Notes under the pieces: generated by a model
What the model was told of the DNA's origin: nothing
Database searches by the model: none
What the model saw: the letters and a program-made list of their open reading frames with translations, nothing else
Made by a program: the position numbers and the translations under genes
Assembly: GCA_022340425.1 (NCBI GenBank)
Contig: JAJDNY010000101.1
Span: 1-47,148, forward strand
From: Desulfobacteraceae bacterium
GTDB taxonomy: Bacteria; Desulfobacterota; Desulfobacteria; Desulfobacterales; JAABRJ01
DNA length: 47,148 bases
Direction: 5' to 3'
In this document: piece by piece, positions 9,205 to 18,333 of the stretch
Layout: each line of letters opens with the position of its first letter
Position numbering within the stretch: position 1 is the first letter of the stretch

Positions 9205-10938
9205 CTATACCGCCGGCGCCCGGCTGCAGGCCCCGCAGCGGCTGCAGGCCTCGTCCATGGGGCAGTCGGGGCTGGTGCGGGCCGCCAGGGCCCGCTGGTA
9301 TTCCGCCTTTAGAAATTCCTTGCGTACCCCGTGGTCGATGAAGTCCCAGGGCAGCAGCTCCTCCAGCGGCCGTTCACGGGTGACGTAAAAGCCCGGGTTG
9401 AGGACCGACTGTTTGAAGGTCTGCGGCCAGTTCCACCCGCTTTCGGCCGCCGCCGCCAGCAGCTGCGCCACCCGCCGATCTCCCCGCGACAGCAGCGCCT
9501 GCAGAAACCCCCAGCGCGGCAGGTCCGCATGGACCCGCACGTTGGGCACCTTTTGCAACCCCGCGGTGACCTGTCGGATTTTGGCCTTCAGCGTTTTGAC
9601 CTCGTCCATGGCGGCCCATTGAAAGGGGGTCGCCGGCTTGGGCACGAAGCTGTTGAGGCTCACGGTCAGCTCGCCGATGCGCCCGCGGGAGCGGCTGGAG
9701 GCGAGGAAATGGTGCTTGATCCGCTTGCACAGCGTTACGATGGCGGCCACATCGGCGTCGGTCTCGGTGGGCAGGCCCACCATGAAGTAGAGTTTGAGGT
9801 TGGGGATCCCGGCGGCCACCAGGGTTTCGGCGGCCGCCAGGATGCTGGCCTCATCGATGCCCTTGTTGATCACCCGCCGCATACGCTCGGAACCGGCATC
9901 CGGCGCGATGGTGGCCGTCTTGACCTTGCTTTGCTGCAAAATGGCGATCAGCTCCGGCGTGAGGGCGTCGGCCCGAAGCGAGCTAAACGAGATGCGCACC
10001 CCCGTCTCGCGCAGCCCGCTGCAGAGGGCTGTGATCTCCGGCAGGTCTGAAACCGCCGCCCCCACCAGCCCGATGCGGTCGGTGATGGCGGCGCCCTGGC
10101 GCAGGCTTTCCTCCAACAGCGCCAGGGGGCGGAAACGCGGCGGGCGGTAGATGTAGCCGGCGCTGCAGAAACGGCAGCCGTGGGGGCAGCCCCGGCCGGT
10201 TTCGATCAGGTAGGTGCGCGCGAAGGTGGCGTGCGGGGTGACCACCGCGCTGCAGGTGGCGGTTTGTGACAGGTCCGGCAGAAACACGCGCCGGATGCGG
10301 GGCGGTACGTCCGCCAGGGGGGTGAAGGCCTCAAGGCTGCCGTCGCTGTGGTAGCGCGCGCGGTAGAAGGCCGGCACGTAGAGCCCCGGCTGGTTGCGCG
10401 CCAGGCGCAGCAGCAGCTCGCGGCGGTCGGCGCCGGGGTCGAAGGCGTCGAAAAAGGCCGGCAGCATCTCCTCGGCCTCGCCCAGCATGAAAAGATCGAT
10501 AAAGGGCGCCAGCGGCTCGGGGTTTAAAAAGCAGGCGACCCCGCCGGCCATGACCAGGGGGTGGGCGCTTCCGCGATCTTCGCTGTAAAGGGGCAGGCCC
10601 GTCCGGCGAAGCAGTGAAAGGACGGTGGGGGTGTCGTTTTCAAAGGAGAGCGAAAACGCCACGACATCGAAAGCGTTCAACGGCCGCCCGGACTCCAGGG
10701 TGACCACGGGCGGATTCTGGGACGGGGCGGCATCGGGCGCAAAGGCCCGCTCGCAGACGACCCCCTCCAGCGCATTCAGCAGGCGGTAGACCGTCTGGAA
10801 GCCGAGGTTGGACATCCCCACTGAATAGCGGTTGGGATACACCAGGGCCACCCGGATGCGGCCGGCCCAGGGCTTGCGCAGGGTGCCGTGTTCGCTGGCG
10901 AGCAGCGTCTGGTGCGGCGGAGGTGGTTTGGGTGGCAT
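9205..10938 (-). CDS. B12-binding-type radical SAM protein (rSAM 'fuse unchar' family, TIGR03960-like)
   Basis: A 577-residue protein. The N-terminal region looks like a degenerate cobalamin-binding fold (RVALVYPNRYSVGMSNLGFQTVY at the start). The radical SAM core has the CxxxCxxC cluster motif in GRGCPHGCRFCSAGY, near the middle. Later conserved pieces are DAGSERMRRVINKG, LKLYFMVGLPTETDADV and ELTVSLNSFVPKPATPFQWAAM. The C-terminus ends in a cysteine cluster (CPMDEACSRCGAC) that could hold an auxiliary metal site. The family is widespread in anaerobes and has no established reaction that I know of; related proteins lie next to a DUF2344 partner, which is not present here. I chose the ATG at 10938, preceded by AGGGGA, because an upstream ATG at 10992 would place the GC hairpin at 10962-10991 inside the coding region. 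The gene is convergent with the kinase ending at 9167. Confidence 0.85.
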   Translation of the reverse strand: MPPKPPPPHQTLLASEHGTLRKPWAGRIRVALVYPNRYSVGMSNLGFQTVYRLLNALEGVVCERAFAPDAAPSQNPPVVTLESGRPLNAFDVVAFSLSFENDTPTVLSLLRRTGLPLYSEDRGSAHPLVMAGGVACFLNPEPLAPFIDLFMLGEAEEMLPAFFDAFDPGADRRELLLRLARNQPGLYVPAFYRARYHSDGSLEAFTPLADVPPRIRRVFLPDLSQTATCSAVVTPHATFARTYLIETGRGCPHGCRFCSAGYIYRPPRFRPLALLEESLRQGAAITDRIGLVGAAVSDLPEITALCSGLRETGVRISFSSLRADALTPELIAILQQSKVKTATIAPDAGSERMRRVINKGIDEASILAAAETLVAAGIPNLKLYFMVGLPTETDADVAAIVTLCKRIKHHFLASSRSRGRIGELTVSLNSFVPKPATPFQWAAMDEVKTLKAKIRQVTAGLQKVPNVRVHADLPRWGFLQALLSRGDRRVAQLLAAAAESGWNWPQTFKQSVLNPGFYVTRERPLEELLPWDFIDHGVRKEFLKAEYQRALAARTSPDCPMDEACSRCGACSRAPAV

Positions 10939-10961
10939 GCGTCGGGTCCCCTGTCCGATCC

Positions 10962-10991
10962 TGCGGCCGGCCTTGAACGCGGCCGGCCGCA
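10962..10991 (-). terminator. GC-rich hairpin downstream of ftsZ (no T-tract)
   Basis: A perfect 11-bp stem (TGCGGCCGGCC / GGCCGGCCGCA) encloses an 8-nt loop between ftsZ and the radical SAM gene. No run of T follows on either strand, so it may stall polymerase, protect mRNA ends, or separate the dcw transcript from the next gene rather than act as a classical terminator. Confidence 0.4.
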
Positions 10992-11052
10992 TACCGGATT
11001 AAGGTTTGCCCGCGAAACGCAATGTCAAGCCACCCCTCGGCGGCCGCAGCGC

Positions 11053-12258
11053 TCAGTCGGCCTTGCGGCGCAGGAAGGTCGGGATGTCCAGGTCGTTGTT
11101 GTCGATCACCAGCCCCCGGTAGCCCCCCCGGTAGGTGGCACCGGAGCCTTCGCCCACCGCTTCCTGTTGGCGGATGAAGGTCGGCTCGTCGAAGTTGATG
11201 GCGCGCTTCAAATCCGCCGGGGTGACGTCGCGGATTTTGCCGCGGGCGATGTTGCCCCGGGCGCTGCTGACCCGGGAGGCCTCGCGCAGGGTGGTTTGCG
11301 GCCCGCCGCCGATGCCGGTGGCGATCACGGTTACCCGCATCTCGTCGCCGAGACTCTCGTCGATGGCCTGGCCCCAGATGATCTCCGCGTCCTCGCCGAC
11401 CTCCTCGTAGATGCGGTCGGAGGCCTCGGTCATTTCCTCCAGGGTGAGATCGCTGGTGGAGGTGATGTTCATCAGCACCGCTTTGGCCCCGGCAATCGAG
11501 ATGTCCTCCAGCAGCGGGTGGGAGATCGCGCGTTCGGCGGCTTCGATGGCCCGGTTCTGGCCGGTGCCGATGCCGATGCCCATGATCGCCATGCCCGCCT
11601 TGGACATGGTGGTGCGCACGTCGGCGAAATCGAGGTTGACCAGCCCCGGCATCATGATGAGATCGGTGATGCCCTTGACCGAGTGCAGCAGGATCTCGTC
11701 GGCTTTGCGGAACATGTCGATCATCTTGGCGTTTTTGGGTGCAATTCCCCGCAGGCGGTCGTTGGGGATGGTGATGACGGTGTCGGCGACCTCTCTGAGG
11801 GTCTCGATGCCCTCCTCGGCCTGGCGGGTGCGCTTGCGGCCCTCGAAGGAAAACGGTTTGGTCACCACGGCCACGGTCAACGCCCCGATCTCCTTGCAGA
11901 TCTCGGCAATCACGGGCGCCGCCCCGGTGCCGGTGCCGCCGCCGAAGCCGGCGGTGATGAAGACCATGTGGCTGCCCTCCAGGGCACTGCGGATGGTGTC
12001 GCTGGTCTCAAGGGCGGCCTCACGCCCTTTTTCGGGGTTGGCGCCCGCCCCCAGACCCTCGGTCAGCTTTTCGCCGATCTGAATCTTGAGCGCCGCCTTG
12101 GAGATCTCCAGGGCCTGGGCGTCGGTGTTGGCCGCAATGAATTTCACCCCGTGCAGCTGGGCGTCGATCATGTTGTTGATGGCGTTGTTGCCGGCACCGC
12201 CAACCCCGATCACCTTGATTTTGGCCGAATTGTCATTCTCCACGAATGTAAATGTCAT
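11053..12258 (-). CDS. ftsZ: FtsZ, tubulin-like cell division GTPase
   Basis: FtsZ polymerises into the cytokinetic Z-ring. The 401-residue protein shows [14 protein letters not shown] near residues 15-28 and the tubulin signature [12 protein letters not shown] near 107-118. The T7/synergy region has [15 protein letters not shown] near 210. After a short linker comes the conserved C-terminal peptide [11 protein letters not shown], which binds FtsA and ZipA-type partners. Its length is typical. It is the last gene of the leftward dcw cluster, 86 bp downstream of ftsA. The ATG at 12258 has GGAGGAGGGGG directly upstream, a strong ribosome site that fits the high expression FtsZ needs. Confidence 0.98.
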   Translation of the reverse strand: MTFTFVENDNSAKIKVIGVGGAGNNAINNMIDAQLHGVKFIAANTDAQALEISKAALKIQIGEKLTEGLGAGANPEKGREAALETSDTIRSALEGSHMVFITAGFGGGTGTGAAPVIAEICKEIGALTVAVVTKPFSFEGRKRTRQAEEGIETLREVADTVITIPNDRLRGIAPKNAKMIDMFRKADEILLHSVKGITDLIMMPGLVNLDFADVRTTMSKAGMAIMGIGIGTGQNRAIEAAERAISHPLLEDISIAGAKAVLMNITSTSDLTLEEMTEASDRIYEEVGEDAEIIWGQAIDESLGDEMRVTVIATGIGGGPQTTLREASRVSSARGNIARGKIRDVTPADLKRAINFDEPTFIRQQEAVGEGSGATYRGGYRGLVIDNNDLDIPTFLRRKAD

Positions 12259-12344
12259 TCCCCCCTCCTCCTGTTTGGTTTGTTATCCCGATCGTTGTGA
12301 TTGCGTAGTGAGATAGACGGGTTGTCCGTTATTTTGCCGAGGCC

Positions 12345-13586
12345 TCAGAGGACCTCCTTGAACCACCTGCGCATCCGGGTCATGACGCGGTTGAAGATGT
12401 TGCTGTCGCGGATGCGGAATTTCTTGGCGGCCTGGTTTCGGGAGCGCTGATTCTTGGCGCCGTAGAGCACCAGCCCGACCCCGGTGGCGTACATGGGGTT
12501 GTTGACCACGTCCACCAGTCCGGTGATGTGCTGGGGTCTGCCCAGACGCGTGGGCAGGCCGAAAATCGATTCGGCCACTTCGGTCACCCCGTCCAGCAGG
12601 GACGTGCCGCCGGTCAGGACCACCCCGGAGGCGATCATGTTCTCCATGCCGGCGCGGTAGATCTCGCGGTTGAGCAGGGTGAACATCTCCTCCATGCGCG
12701 GCTCCAGGATCTCGCTCAGGATCTGGCGCGGCAGCTTGCGGGGTTTGCGACCCCCCATGCCCGGCACCTCGATCATCTCGTCGGCCTGGAGGTTGGACGG
12801 CAGGCAGGTGCCGTACTTCTTCTTGATGCCCTCGACTTCGTTTAGCGGTGCCCGCAGCCCGATGGCGATGTCGTTGGTCAGGTTGTTGCCCCCCAGGGCC
12901 AGCACGAAGGTGTGCTTGATGTTCTTTTCCGAAAAGACCGCCAGATCGGTGGTGCCGCCGCCGAGATCGATCAACGCCGTGCCGAGCTGCTTTTCCTCCT
13001 CGGTCAGAACCGCCTCGCCCGAGGCGAGCGACTCCAGGACGATGTCGCAGACGTCCAGGCCCGCCCGGTTGGCGCACTTGACGATGTTGTGGGCCGAGGT
13101 CACCGCGCCGGTGACGATGTGGATCTTGGCCTCCAGCCGCACCCCGGCCATCCCGATGGGGTTCTGAATGCCCGGCTGATCGTCGACGATGTATTCCTGG
13201 GGCAGCACGTGGATCACCTCGCGGTCCATGGGGATCGCCACCGCGCGGGCCGCGTCGATAACTCGGTCGACGTCCTGCTGGGTGATCTCGGGGCCCTTGA
13301 TGGCCACGATCCCCCGGCTGTTGAACCCGGTGATGTGGCCCCCGGCGATGCCGGCATAGACCGAGGAAATTTCGCAGCCGGCCATCAGCTCCGCTTCCTC
13401 GACGGCCTTTTTGATGGAGTCCACCGTCGATTCGATGTTGACCACCACCCCCTTGCGCAGGCCGATGGAGGGATAGGTGCCGATGCCGATGATGTTGACC
13501 TCACGCCCGGTCACTTCCCCGACCACGGCGCAGATCTTGGTGGTTCCGATGTCCAGACCGACGATTATGTCCCCTTTTGCCTGCAA
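12345..13586 (-). CDS. ftsA: FtsA, actin-like cell division protein
   Basis: FtsA tethers FtsZ filaments to the membrane. The 413-residue protein has the actin-type phosphate 1 motif IVGLDIGTTKICAVVGE at residues 8-24, the FtsA 1C subdomain (SSVYAGIAGGHITGFNSRG and following), the phosphate 2 motif ALIDLGGGTTDLAVF near 203-217, and GVVLTGGTSLLDG near 322. The C-terminus is a basic amphipathic helix (NIFNRVMTRMRRWFKEVL), the expected membrane-targeting sequence. Only 2 bp separate it from the ftsQ stop, so coupling is likely. It is in the standard ftsQ-ftsA-ftsZ order. Confidence 0.98.
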   Translation of the reverse strand: MQAKGDIIVGLDIGTTKICAVVGEVTGREVNIIGIGTYPSIGLRKGVVVNIESTVDSIKKAVEEAELMAGCEISSVYAGIAGGHITGFNSRGIVAIKGPEITQQDVDRVIDAARAVAIPMDREVIHVLPQEYIVDDQPGIQNPIGMAGVRLEAKIHIVTGAVTSAHNIVKCANRAGLDVCDIVLESLASGEAVLTEEEKQLGTALIDLGGGTTDLAVFSEKNIKHTFVLALGGNNLTNDIAIGLRAPLNEVEGIKKKYGTCLPSNLQADEMIEVPGMGGRKPRKLPRQILSEILEPRMEEMFTLLNREIYRAGMENMIASGVVLTGGTSLLDGVTEVAESIFGLPTRLGRPQHITGLVDVVNNPMYATGVGLVLYGAKNQRSRNQAAKKFRIRDSNIFNRVMTRMRRWFKEVL

Positions 13587-13588
13587 TT

Positions 13589-14446
13589 TCAGGTTTCCTC
13601 CTTTTGGGACCCCTCCGGGGGGTCGGGTGCCAGCGGTCTGATCACCACACGGTCGAGGTTCTTGAGGTCGATCATGTCGATCTCGCCAAAGTCGGCGGCA
13701 ACCGGCAGTTGGTTGAGGACCCGCTCCAGGCGGCGGTACTTGGCCCGGTAGTCGCTGTAGCCCAGGCAGACCGATTGCACCCGGTCGTTTCCCACCAGGG
13801 TCAGGCCCATTTCGCGGTCCACCCGGATCTGGCGGATCAAAGACCCCAGCTGGGGGACTTCGGCATCCCGCTGAATCTGCAGAATTTCCATGACCGCGGC
13901 GAACGGCAGGCTGCGCGGGGCGCCGCCGACGCTGACATCCGAAAGGGCCAGGCCGGTGATCACGGGCAGGTCGGCCGGGTCGCGGGGTTCCCAGGCCTTG
14001 AATATTTCGCCGACGTCGTTGAGCAGGAACTTGCGGCCCGCATCGAGGATCGCCAGGGGTTGTTGTTCCTGGATGCGGATCTGGATCCCGTCAGGCAGTT
14101 CGCGGCTCACCCGGGCATCGGAGATCCATGGGTGGGCCAGCAGTTTGCGGCGCGCCAGGTGGAGGTTGACCGACAGGATGTTGACACCGGGATGAATCCC
14201 GCTCTGGGCCAGGACCTCCCCGGCGTCCAAGCGAACGGTGCCCTCCACCGCGATGCGGCTGCCCCGGAAATAGTCGCACTGGGTCAGGAGGTCGTGGACG
14301 AAGACCAGCAGCAAACTGGTCAGGGTCAGGGCACCCAGGAGCCCGGCTGCGGCCGCGGCGCGCCCCAGCAGGCGCCGCGCTGCGGGGCGTGGGCCGGCCG
14401 GTGGGCGCCGGTAAGTGTTTTTGCGGGTGCGCTTCTGAACGACCAT
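13589..14446 (-). CDS. ftsQ: FtsQ, divisome bitopic membrane protein
   Basis: The 285-residue protein has a basic cytoplasmic tail (RTRKNTYRRPPAGPRPAARR) and one transmembrane helix (LLGALTLTSLLLVFVHDLL, about residues 37-55). A POTRA domain follows, beginning at FRGSRIAVEGTVRLD and including SGIHPGVNILSVNLHLARRKL and the WISDARVSRELPDGIQI strand. The FtsQ/DivIB beta-domain and a charged C-terminal tail end the protein. It scaffolds FtsB/FtsL in the divisome. The position directly before ftsA is canonical, but the gene follows murC without the usual murB and ddl. A 123-bp gap with promoter-like sequence precedes it. Confidence 0.93.
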   Translation of the reverse strand: MVVQKRTRKNTYRRPPAGPRPAARRLLGRAAAAAGLLGALTLTSLLLVFVHDLLTQCDYFRGSRIAVEGTVRLDAGEVLAQSGIHPGVNILSVNLHLARRKLLAHPWISDARVSRELPDGIQIRIQEQQPLAILDAGRKFLLNDVGEIFKAWEPRDPADLPVITGLALSDVSVGGAPRSLPFAAVMEILQIQRDAEVPQLGSLIRQIRVDREMGLTLVGNDRVQSVCLGYSDYRAKYRRLERVLNQLPVAADFGEIDMIDLKNLDRVVIRPLAPDPPEGSQKEET

Positions 14447-14464
14447 TCGTTGGTTCGCTATCTT

Positions 14465-14490
14465 CTTATAGTGTTAGAAAAATTTGTCAA
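14465..14490 (-). promoter_or_regulatory. Possible internal promoter for ftsQ-ftsA-ftsZ
   Basis: On the minus strand a perfect TTGACA (14485-14490) is followed after only 14 bp by TATAAG (14465-14470), 19 bp before the ftsQ start. The spacing is short for sigma-70, but the stretch is the most AT-rich in the cluster. Internal promoters for ftsQAZ are common in other bacteria. Confidence 0.35.
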
Positions 14491-14569
14491 CCACAAAATG
14501 TTGTGTATTGTCGCCTGGACTTCCGCGCTTCGAGTCGGCCCGGGCAAGCGGGTCGGGCGCCCACAGCGG

Positions 14570-15985
14570 TCAGTGCTCGCTCGCACTGCGGGGGGGGCTT
14601 GGCGCGGCGTCCCGCTTGGCCAGAACCGCCAGCAGGCGCTCGCCCAATTTCCAAACGTCGCCGGCCCCCAGGGTCAGGAGCAGGTCTCCGGCCTGCAGCT
14701 GGCCGCCGAGAAAGGTCACGGCCGCCTCGGGGCCCTCCTGGTAGACCACCTCGCGGTGGCCGTGGGCGGCAATGGCTTCGGCCAGCTGCTCTGCCGCGAC
14801 CCCCGGCAGCGGCTCTTCGCCGGCCGAGTAGATCGGCAGCACCACCAACAGGTCGGTCTGGTAAAAGGCCCGGGTGAACTCGCCGAAGAGGGCCCGCGTG
14901 CGGCTGTAGCGGTGGGGCTGAAAGACCGCCACCACCCGCCGGCCCGGCCAGCTTTCACGCACCGCATCAAGGGTCGCCTTGATCTCGGTGGGATGATGGC
15001 CGTAGTCGTCCACCACCGTGACGCCGCCGCTTTCGCCCTTGATTTCCAGGCGCCGTTGGACGCCCTCGATCTCCCTGAGCGCCGCGGCGATGGTTGCAAA
15101 GGGGATGTCCAGCTCCAGCCCCACCGCGATGCTGGCCAGCGAGTTGTAGACGTTGTGGAGGCCGGGGAGGCTCAGGGCGATCTCCCCCAGCCGCTCCCCC
15201 TGGCGGTAAACGCTGTAGCGGCTGTGCAGACCCTCGAAGGTCACCGCGCGGGCCTGGAGATCGGCCTGGGGGGTCAGGCCGTAGGTCGTGTAGCGCTTCT
15301 TGACATGCGGCAGCAGGTCCTGGATGGCCTCGTTGTCCAGGCACAGGACCGCCAGCCCGTAAAAGGGGATGCGGTCGATGAAATCCAGAAAAACCGATTT
15401 GATCGCCTCCAGGTCGCGGTAGAAATCGAGGTGCTCCAGATCGATGTTGGTGATCACCGCCACAGTCGGGGAGAACTTCAAAAACGATCCGTCGCTTTCG
15501 TCCGCCTCCGCAACGATGAAATCCCCCTGGCCCAAAAGGGCGTTGGTGTTGATGCTTTTGAGCTTGCCGCCGATGACCACCGTCGGGTCCAGCCCGCCGC
15601 GGGCCAGGACCGAGGCGATGATCGAGGTGGTGGATGTTTTGCCGTGGGCGCCGGCAACGGCCACGCTGTATTTGAGGCGCATCAGCTCCGCCAGCATTTC
15701 GGCGCGCGGGATCACCGGGATGCCCGCTTTTTCGGCGGCGGTCAGCTCCGGGTTGCGGCGGTTGACGGCCGAGGAGGCCACCACGACGTCGGCCCCCTGG
15801 ATCTGGTCGCCGTGGTGGCCCCGGTAGATGGTGCCCCCCAGGCGCTCCAGCCGCTCGGTGATCTCCGATGATTTGAGGTCCGAGCCGCTCACGCGGTAGC
15901 CCAGGTTGAGCAGCAGTTCGGCAATCCCGCTCATGCCGATGCCGCCGATGCCCACGAAGTGGATCTGATATTTTTTGCGGTACAT
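14570..15985 (-). CDS. murC: MurC, UDP-N-acetylmuramate-L-alanine ligase
   Basis: MurC adds L-alanine to UDP-MurNAc, the first Mur ligase step. The 471-residue protein has IHFVGIGGIGMSGIAELL at the N-terminus (UDP-binding Rossmann domain), the ATP loop VAGAHGKTSTTSIIA near residue 112, the central motif VAEADESDGSFL, NIDLEHLDFY, and the C-terminal VDDYGHHPTEI and VFQPHRYSRT motifs. The open frame extends 13 codons upstream. I chose the ATG at 15985 because AAAGG precedes it and because it starts just after the murG stop (4-bp gap). The normal successor murB is not present downstream. Confidence 0.97.
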   Translation of the reverse strand: MYRKKYQIHFVGIGGIGMSGIAELLLNLGYRVSGSDLKSSEITERLERLGGTIYRGHHGDQIQGADVVVASSAVNRRNPELTAAEKAGIPVIPRAEMLAELMRLKYSVAVAGAHGKTSTTSIIASVLARGGLDPTVVIGGKLKSINTNALLGQGDFIVAEADESDGSFLKFSPTVAVITNIDLEHLDFYRDLEAIKSVFLDFIDRIPFYGLAVLCLDNEAIQDLLPHVKKRYTTYGLTPQADLQARAVTFEGLHSRYSVYRQGERLGEIALSLPGLHNVYNSLASIAVGLELDIPFATIAAALREIEGVQRRLEIKGESGGVTVVDDYGHHPTEIKATLDAVRESWPGRRVVAVFQPHRYSRTRALFGEFTRAFYQTDLLVVLPIYSAGEEPLPGVAAEQLAEAIAAHGHREVVYQEGPEAAVTFLGGQLQAGDLLLTLGAGDVWKLGERLLAVLAKRDAAPSPPRSASEH

Positions 15986-15989
15986 GCTT

Positions 15990-17153
15990 TCAGCCTTTGC
16001 TGTGGGGTGCCGTATGGGCGCCAATCAGATGGCAGCAGTCGGCGACGATCGCCTGGGCGGCATCCGCCCGGCCCAGCTCCCGCGCCCGTGCCGCCATGGC
16101 CGCCAGGGCCTCCCGGTGGCGGCGGTAAAATTGAAGCTTGCGGGCCAGCAGCGCTCCGGTCAGGTCGCGCTCCAGGATCATCTCGGCCGCGCCGGCCGCC
16201 ACCAGCGCCTGGGCGTTGAACTGCTGGTGGTTGTCGGCCGCGAAGGGAAACGGGACAAACACGGCCGCCTTGCCGATGGCGGTGATCTCGGCCACCGTGG
16301 TGGCGCCGGCCCGGCAGATCAGCAGGTCGGCAGCGCCGTACTGGGCCGCGATGTCTTCGAAAAAGGCCTGCACCCGGGCGCTCAGGCCCCGTGCGGCAAA
16401 CGCCCGGGCGACCGCCTGGGCGTCCTGCGCCCCGGTCTGGTGCACCCAGGTGATCCCGGACGGGTCCGGGAGACTGTCGAGGGCCGCCAACACGGCCTGG
16501 TTGATGCTGTGGGCGCCCTGGCTGCCGCCGGCCACCAGCACGCGCAGCGGGCGGTCAGGAGGGGCCACGGCCGCCGCCGGCCGGGCCGCCAGTTCGCGGA
16601 TGGCCCTGCGAACGGGGTTGCCGGTGACCCGAACCGGCGTTCTGCCCGCGGCGCGCCGAGTGTCGGCAAACGAGACATAAAAACGGTCGGCCAGGGGCAC
16701 CAGCAGGCGGTTGGTGATCCCGGGCAGGAGGTTCTGCTCGTGCAGCGCGATCTTGCAGCCCAGCAGCCGGGCGGCCAGGACCACCGGGCCGGCGGCGTAG
16801 CTGCCGACCCCCAGCACCAGGTCCGGCCGGAAGGCGCGCAGAATGCGCAGCGACTGCAACAGCGCCCCTGGTATTTTGAGGGCGGCCGAAAGCTGTTGGC
16901 GGCGGCCGCGCCCCTTGATGCCCTCGATTGGCACGGACGCCAGGGGAAACCCGCAGCGCGCCAGCACGCGGCGCTCAAAGCGGTTGCCGGTGCTCACGAA
17001 CAGCACCCGGTTGCCCGGCTGGCGCGCCATGAAGACCTCGGCCACGGCGATGCCCGCAAAGAGATGGCCGCCGGTACCGCCGCCGGCGACCACCAGGCGC
17101 AGGGGCCTCGTCGCCTGACGGAAGGGAGCCTGTGACTGGTCAGGCTTCGGCAT
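15990..17153 (-). CDS. murG: MurG, UDP-GlcNAc:undecaprenyl-PP-MurNAc-pentapeptide GlcNAc transferase
   Basis: MurG makes lipid II from lipid I on the inner face of the membrane. The 387-residue GT28 protein has LVVAGGGTGGHLFAGIAVAE at residues 20-39 (glycine-rich loop 1), the acceptor-binding GVGSYAAGPVVLAA region, and the C-domain LVAGGSQGAHSINQAV loop. The UDP-GlcNAc site reads ADLLICRAGATTVAEITA followed by FVPFPFAADNHQQFNA. All hallmark loops are intact. Its start lies 14 bp inside the end of ftsW, and murC starts 4 bp after it. The N-terminal 15 residues are a charged extension. Confidence 0.97.
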   Translation of the reverse strand: MPKPDQSQAPFRQATRPLRLVVAGGGTGGHLFAGIAVAEVFMARQPGNRVLFVSTGNRFERRVLARCGFPLASVPIEGIKGRGRRQQLSAALKIPGALLQSLRILRAFRPDLVLGVGSYAAGPVVLAARLLGCKIALHEQNLLPGITNRLLVPLADRFYVSFADTRRAAGRTPVRVTGNPVRRAIRELAARPAAAVAPPDRPLRVLVAGGSQGAHSINQAVLAALDSLPDPSGITWVHQTGAQDAQAVARAFAARGLSARVQAFFEDIAAQYGAADLLICRAGATTVAEITAIGKAAVFVPFPFAADNHQQFNAQALVAAGAAEMILERDLTGALLARKLQFYRRHREALAAMAARARELGRADAAQAIVADCCHLIGAHTAPHSKG

Positions 17154-18333
17154 GCCCCTCGTCCTTTCCCGGGCGCGGTGCTCCGCCGGCGATGCGGTTG
17201 GCGCGCCGGGGGCTGGCGGCGCTGATATTGATCAAAATGCCCACCGCCGCCAGGTTGAAGAACAGCGAGGTGCCGCCGTAGCTCAGGAAGGGCAGGGTCA
17301 GCCCTTTGGTCGGCAACAGCCCCAGGGTGACGGCCATGTTGATGCTCACCTGCAATGTCAGCGCAGCGGTCAGGCCCATGGCCAGCAGGGTGCCGAAGGG
17401 ATCGGCCGCCTGGCGGGCGATGCGGGTGCCGCGCCACAGGATCAGGAGAAAAAGCGCCACGATGACCAGCACCCCCCAGAGGCCCAGTTCCTCGCCGATC
17501 ACCGAAAAGATGAAATCGGTGTGGGGCTCCGGCAGGTAGAAGAGTTTCTGGTAGCTCTTCCCGATCCCCGATCCCCACAGCCCGCCGCTGCCGAAGGCCA
17601 TCAGCGAGTGGGTGATCTGATAGCCTTCGTGCTGGGGGTACTGCCAGGGGTCCAGAAAGCTGGTGAAGCGCCGCAGGCGGTAGTCGGTGCTGACCATCAT
17701 GTAGTAGGCAATCGGCCCCAGCGCCAGAAGGCCGCTGGCCAGGTGACGCAGCGGGACCCCGCCGATGAACATCATGATCCAGGTGATGGCCCCCAGGATC
17801 ACCGAGGAGCCGAAATCCGGCTGCAGCATCAGCAGGCCGGCCAGGACGACGAACACAATCACGTGCGGCAGAAACCCCACGGCGAATTCGTTCAGCTTTG
17901 CCCCCTTTTTGCTTAGGGAGTAGGCCAGGTAGACGACCAGCGCCAGGCGCGCGAACTCCGACGGCTGAAAGCTCAGACCGGCGATGTTCAACCAGCGCAG
18001 CGCCCCGCCGGCGGCGCTGCCCAAGGGGCTGAAGCGCACCGCGATCAGCATGGCGAGCGCTGCTGCCAGCAGGGGGTAGGCCAGCGGGCGGTAGACCCGG
18101 TAGGGGATGTGGCTGGTGATGACCAACCCCACGACGCCCAGCACGGCGAAAATCGCCTGTTTTTTGACGAAGAAATAGTCGCTGCCGAACTTGCCCATGG
18201 CCAGCGTCGAGCTGGCGCTGTAGACCATGGCGATCCCGATGCCCACCAGGAAAAGCACCGGAAAAAGAAGCTGCACGTCGTAGGCTGAGCGCGTCTGCGG
18301 AGACCGGCTCTCGGGCGGGGGCTGGCGGCTCAT
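17140..18333 (-). CDS. ftsW: FtsW, SEDS-family septal peptidoglycan glycosyltransferase
   Basis: FtsW is a polytopic SEDS protein that polymerises lipid II with its class B PBP partner, FtsI. The 397-residue protein has about ten hydrophobic helices, beginning YDVQLLFPVLFLVGIGIAMVYSAS. It has the SEDS signatures FQPSEFARLALVVYLAYSL and LMLQPDFGSS, the large loop containing YQITHSLMAFGSGGLWGSGIG, HTDFIFSVIGEELG, and GLLPTKGLTLPFLSYGGTSL near the C-terminus. A longer open frame exists, but the ATG at 18333 overlaps the murD stop as ATGA and has AGGAGG upstream, so it is the start. Confidence 0.96.
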   Translation of the reverse strand: MSRQPPPESRSPQTRSAYDVQLLFPVLFLVGIGIAMVYSASSTLAMGKFGSDYFFVKKQAIFAVLGVVGLVITSHIPYRVYRPLAYPLLAAALAMLIAVRFSPLGSAAGGALRWLNIAGLSFQPSEFARLALVVYLAYSLSKKGAKLNEFAVGFLPHVIVFVVLAGLLMLQPDFGSSVILGAITWIMMFIGGVPLRHLASGLLALGPIAYYMMVSTDYRLRRFTSFLDPWQYPQHEGYQITHSLMAFGSGGLWGSGIGKSYQKLFYLPEPHTDFIFSVIGEELGLWGVLVIVALFLLILWRGTRIARQAADPFGTLLAMGLTAALTLQVSINMAVTLGLLPTKGLTLPFLSYGGTSLFFNLAAVGILINISAASPRRANRIAGGAPRPGKDEGHAEA

